Below are positions 61,160 to 64,000 of a DNA stretch of 64,000 nt, in pieces. Positions within the stretch are counted from its first letter, which is position 1, and each line of letters opens with the position of its first letter. The translations under genes were made by a program, and so were the position numbers. The DNA comes from Liolophura sinensis (lineage: Eukaryota; Mollusca; Polyplacophora; Chitonida; Chitonidae), in contig NC_088301.1 of assembly GCF_032854445.1 (NCBI RefSeq), forward strand, positions 48,851,116 through 48,915,115, given 5' to 3'. A model generated the notes under the pieces. It searched no databases, was not told the origin of the DNA, and was given only the letters and a program-made list of their open reading frames with translations.

Positions 61160-64000
61160 AACCTGTGGTTTAAAAGAAAGGTAATAGTTTCACCACAGGA
61201 GTCTTTAAAAGCGAAGAACAAATCATGCACCTGTGCGGGTATAAACCATTATTCTGGATCTTTTAAGCAATGAAAATCCTGCTTATGGCAACGGTTGTAG
61301 TTTGTGTGCACTGGGCTTACGACTGCTGAAGGTTTTGTAAATAAATATGATAACAATGCTTATCTTTGTTATGGTGCATTTTATATATTTTTATATTCTG
61401 TTCCTATGGCTGTTGTGTAATGTTTGTTTGACACCATTTAAGTGTACCTTGTGTAACGACACTGCAATGCCAACACTTTAGGATAGTTGTACAACAGGTT
61501 TCCATGTATTGTTATCACAACTCGAGCTAATACTGAGCTAGCTCATGTCAAATTTGCTCAACCTAATTTAAATTAAATTAAACGTGTGCTTTTGCACCAC
61601 TCAAATTCTAGAAATTACTGGGTTGTCAGAACTCTGGTCTGTTTGTCATGGCAGATATCATTTTCTCACCCTCACCTCATCACCACCAGGCACCAGTCAT
61701 TACCCCAACCACCCCCACACACACACAACAAAAAACCTATCCCAGATTGCATTTTTGGGGCTCCTTTTCAGCGTTCTAGAAGGATTTACTTACATGTGCT
61801 CCATCAATGAATTTCTGGTTAGCCCATTTTAGTAACTGTACAGATACATATTGGTAACCTCATTTATATCTGGGTGCAAATACATGTACATGTATGTACT
61901 ATGGGTATGCTTGATAAAATATAATGGCGTTATACATATATACTATGTTTATTCCAGTTTTTGTTTCTACATGTATATGTCAGTTTCCTTTGCTTAAGGA
62001 ATATGGTGTACAAATGATCACATGAATAATTATATCGACCATTATCTCCTGCAAATCGGATGTGTAAGGCTATCAATGGTACTGTCACAGTGTAGATTTC
62101 ACGAATTAAGTTGCATTAGCACCAGTTTAGCTCTTATTGATCACAAATTCATTTTCTGGTAATTAGAACACATCTCCATCCTGCCAACAAGTGGCCCTTA
62201 CCTTCACACAGTAGACTTTCTGTCTGGCTTACAATAGAGGCTTTCACAAAGGTGAAACTCAAGTGTGAAAACTAAGTGATTATATTCACAATGTTCACTG
62301 TCTGTGCATTATGATGAAGATAAACTATGCAGATGTAGTCCTCTTATCAAATGACTGATGAATGAAATTAATCAGTGCTACATGTACATATATATCAGCA
62401 GCGCATATATATCCATCAGATATAATGTGAATAGATTACTAGAAGTGCACATTGATTGTTTATGAAGGTGTATCCAGTATTTAGTCCAGATTCATGCTTA
62501 TAGGTTCATATACAGACAGATATATCAAGTACTCTTTTACTGGTGTAACGCCTAGTTTAGTACTTCATTGACAGGGCCAAATTCAGCAATGTATTCTGTT
62601 GGCAAAGGTAAGCTCTGATCAAGTAAAATGAATGTCAAAGTATTTGTTTTTATTAGAGTATTGTGATTGATACCTGTCCAGTTTTTTATTACATGTATAC
62701 TTTGAAGCATTGAAACTAAAAGCTGACCATACCTTAATTCTGATTACTGCCCTAGCTCAGAGTGTGTTAATGATGACAAATTAATGATATTATATGTTCA
62801 AGAGGAAACCTTCCCAGTAATATTTTACTATTTAATAAGCCCAGAAAAATTGATAGCTTATTACAATTTACATGTAATTTTAAACAAATAAAAGTCTTAG
62901 AAATTAAGTTTCTGGTAAGTTTTTCTTGGTGGTGAAATACATTTTAAGACAAGATCAGCAGGTACCCAATTTTGACTATATGGAAGTTATTTTATTACAA
63001 AACGTATACTTGTCTTTCAGGCTGAAAGCTGGAAGCCGGTAGTTCTTTAGCTTAAATTAAGTGTAACACTACTAAAACCGCCCTCATCATCAGCCCAACT
63101 TACGTGTACCTCCAGGCTGAAAATTTCACTAATTTTCCCTAAAGCGTAGGGCATATGGACAACATTTGTCGAAATAGTATTTTCAGATCCTATTGTCAAA
63201 TAATCTGGAATATCAGTTATCTGCACACGAGCAACATTTGTTGTCGATTTTTGAAGATTTCAGGAGAGAAAAACCGTTACATGATACGTTCAAGACCATG
63301 TTAAAAAATTGATTGTCATACCACTGGGTGGTTGATATAGACAACAACAATCTCACAAAGTCTAGATTGCACACACACGAGGAAACTTCGTGCCCTGCTC
63401 TTTTGTTTCTGAATTTTGTGTTGCCCAAAATTAAACAGGCTGAATCTTTGGATCAACTGTTCCAGACTCAGGAATTCTTGTTTTGCTTACCTGCACACAT
63501 GTAAATTTGAGAAGTTTTCGATCAAGAAATGTTGTTTTTGTGCACTGGACTTAAGTTATCCATTGTGTAGATATGAATTGTAGTTGAGGCTAAGTATGAT
63601 CAAGTATTATAGGATGTGTCTATTACATATATTGGTTTTTGCTAATAAGAAATTTAGATTATATTGTTCCACTGCACAAAATGAAGTGGAAGCATATGGT
63701 TTGAAATAAATTTTCAATTGCAACCCATTGCAAAAACAATGACATCCATACATACATATCAGAAACAAAAATGATTAATGTTGTATGCAAAGAACTGAAA
63801 CTGTTTAAATTCTGAACATTAAAAATTATATTACACAAAGTAAAGCAGATGTATCCAGCCATTTCACAACAGTGTTAAGACAGACTGAAAGTGTTATCAT
63901 TTAGTTCATGCAGTTGTTACTGAGAAAATCATGTAAGGTTTCATATTTAAAAACAGGATGTGGCAACTTATGTTTCACCATCTCTGAATATGCAAAGGTT
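61160..64000. other. Non-coding, no gene firmly supported
   Basis: AT-rich with short ORFs. The only exon-like item is ATG plus seven codons followed by a GTAAGC donor at 62589-62607. Nothing else recognisable on either strand to the window end. Confidence 0.4.

Noticed and set aside
62575-62607. Internal 33-base microexon of the C1-domain gene
   Set aside because: The phases fit, but insertion after LRCQ would break the second CxxC of the C1 domain. An alternative first exon is the better reading.

Overview
The window reads as a marine lophotrochozoan genome, most likely a mollusc. It is AT-rich, has genes with many short exons and introns of 0.2-3 kb, carries scattered copies of a SINE-like repeat that I associate with molluscs, and repeats the palindrome TACATGTA throughout. 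The taxon is inferred from style and gene content, not proven. Exon models were built by hand from splice signals, reading phase and family resemblance.

Two large minus-strand genes fill the left half. At 2313-11322 lies a complete 17-exon SLC37-family sugar-phosphate exchanger (526 codons, all phases compatible). At 16520-35001 lies a complete 25-exon DENND3 orthologue (1294 codons): a tripartite DENN module (Rab GEF) followed by a linker and a C-terminal WD40 region. Between them is a 1.8-kb minisatellite of about 24-bp units (13190-15010) containing a 0.6-kb higher-order duplication. DENND3 introns hold a 108-bp tandem repeat, SINE copies, and degenerate copies of its own last 3' splice site.

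Head-to-head with DENND3, on the plus strand, is a CLCC1-like ER membrane channel gene (37292-42392) with a short lumenal part and one probable extra exon. After it come an 87-bp tandem repeat (about 15 units, 42900-44235), a palindromic MITE-like element, and a compact four-exon gene (44753-46749) encoding a 151-residue soluble protein that I do not recognise. That gene is the best candidate here for something undescribed.

The right end (48.9-64 kb) carries the start of a plus-strand gene. Its first coding exon (50427-50877) encodes a 150-residue N-terminus ending inside a C1 zinc-finger domain of RASSF1 type. The rest lies in a very long intron and beyond the window. That intron contains a 22-bp minisatellite, a foldback element, and a CRE/CCAAT cluster followed by a possible alternative first exon. 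No rRNA, tRNA, CRISPR or viral gene was seen.
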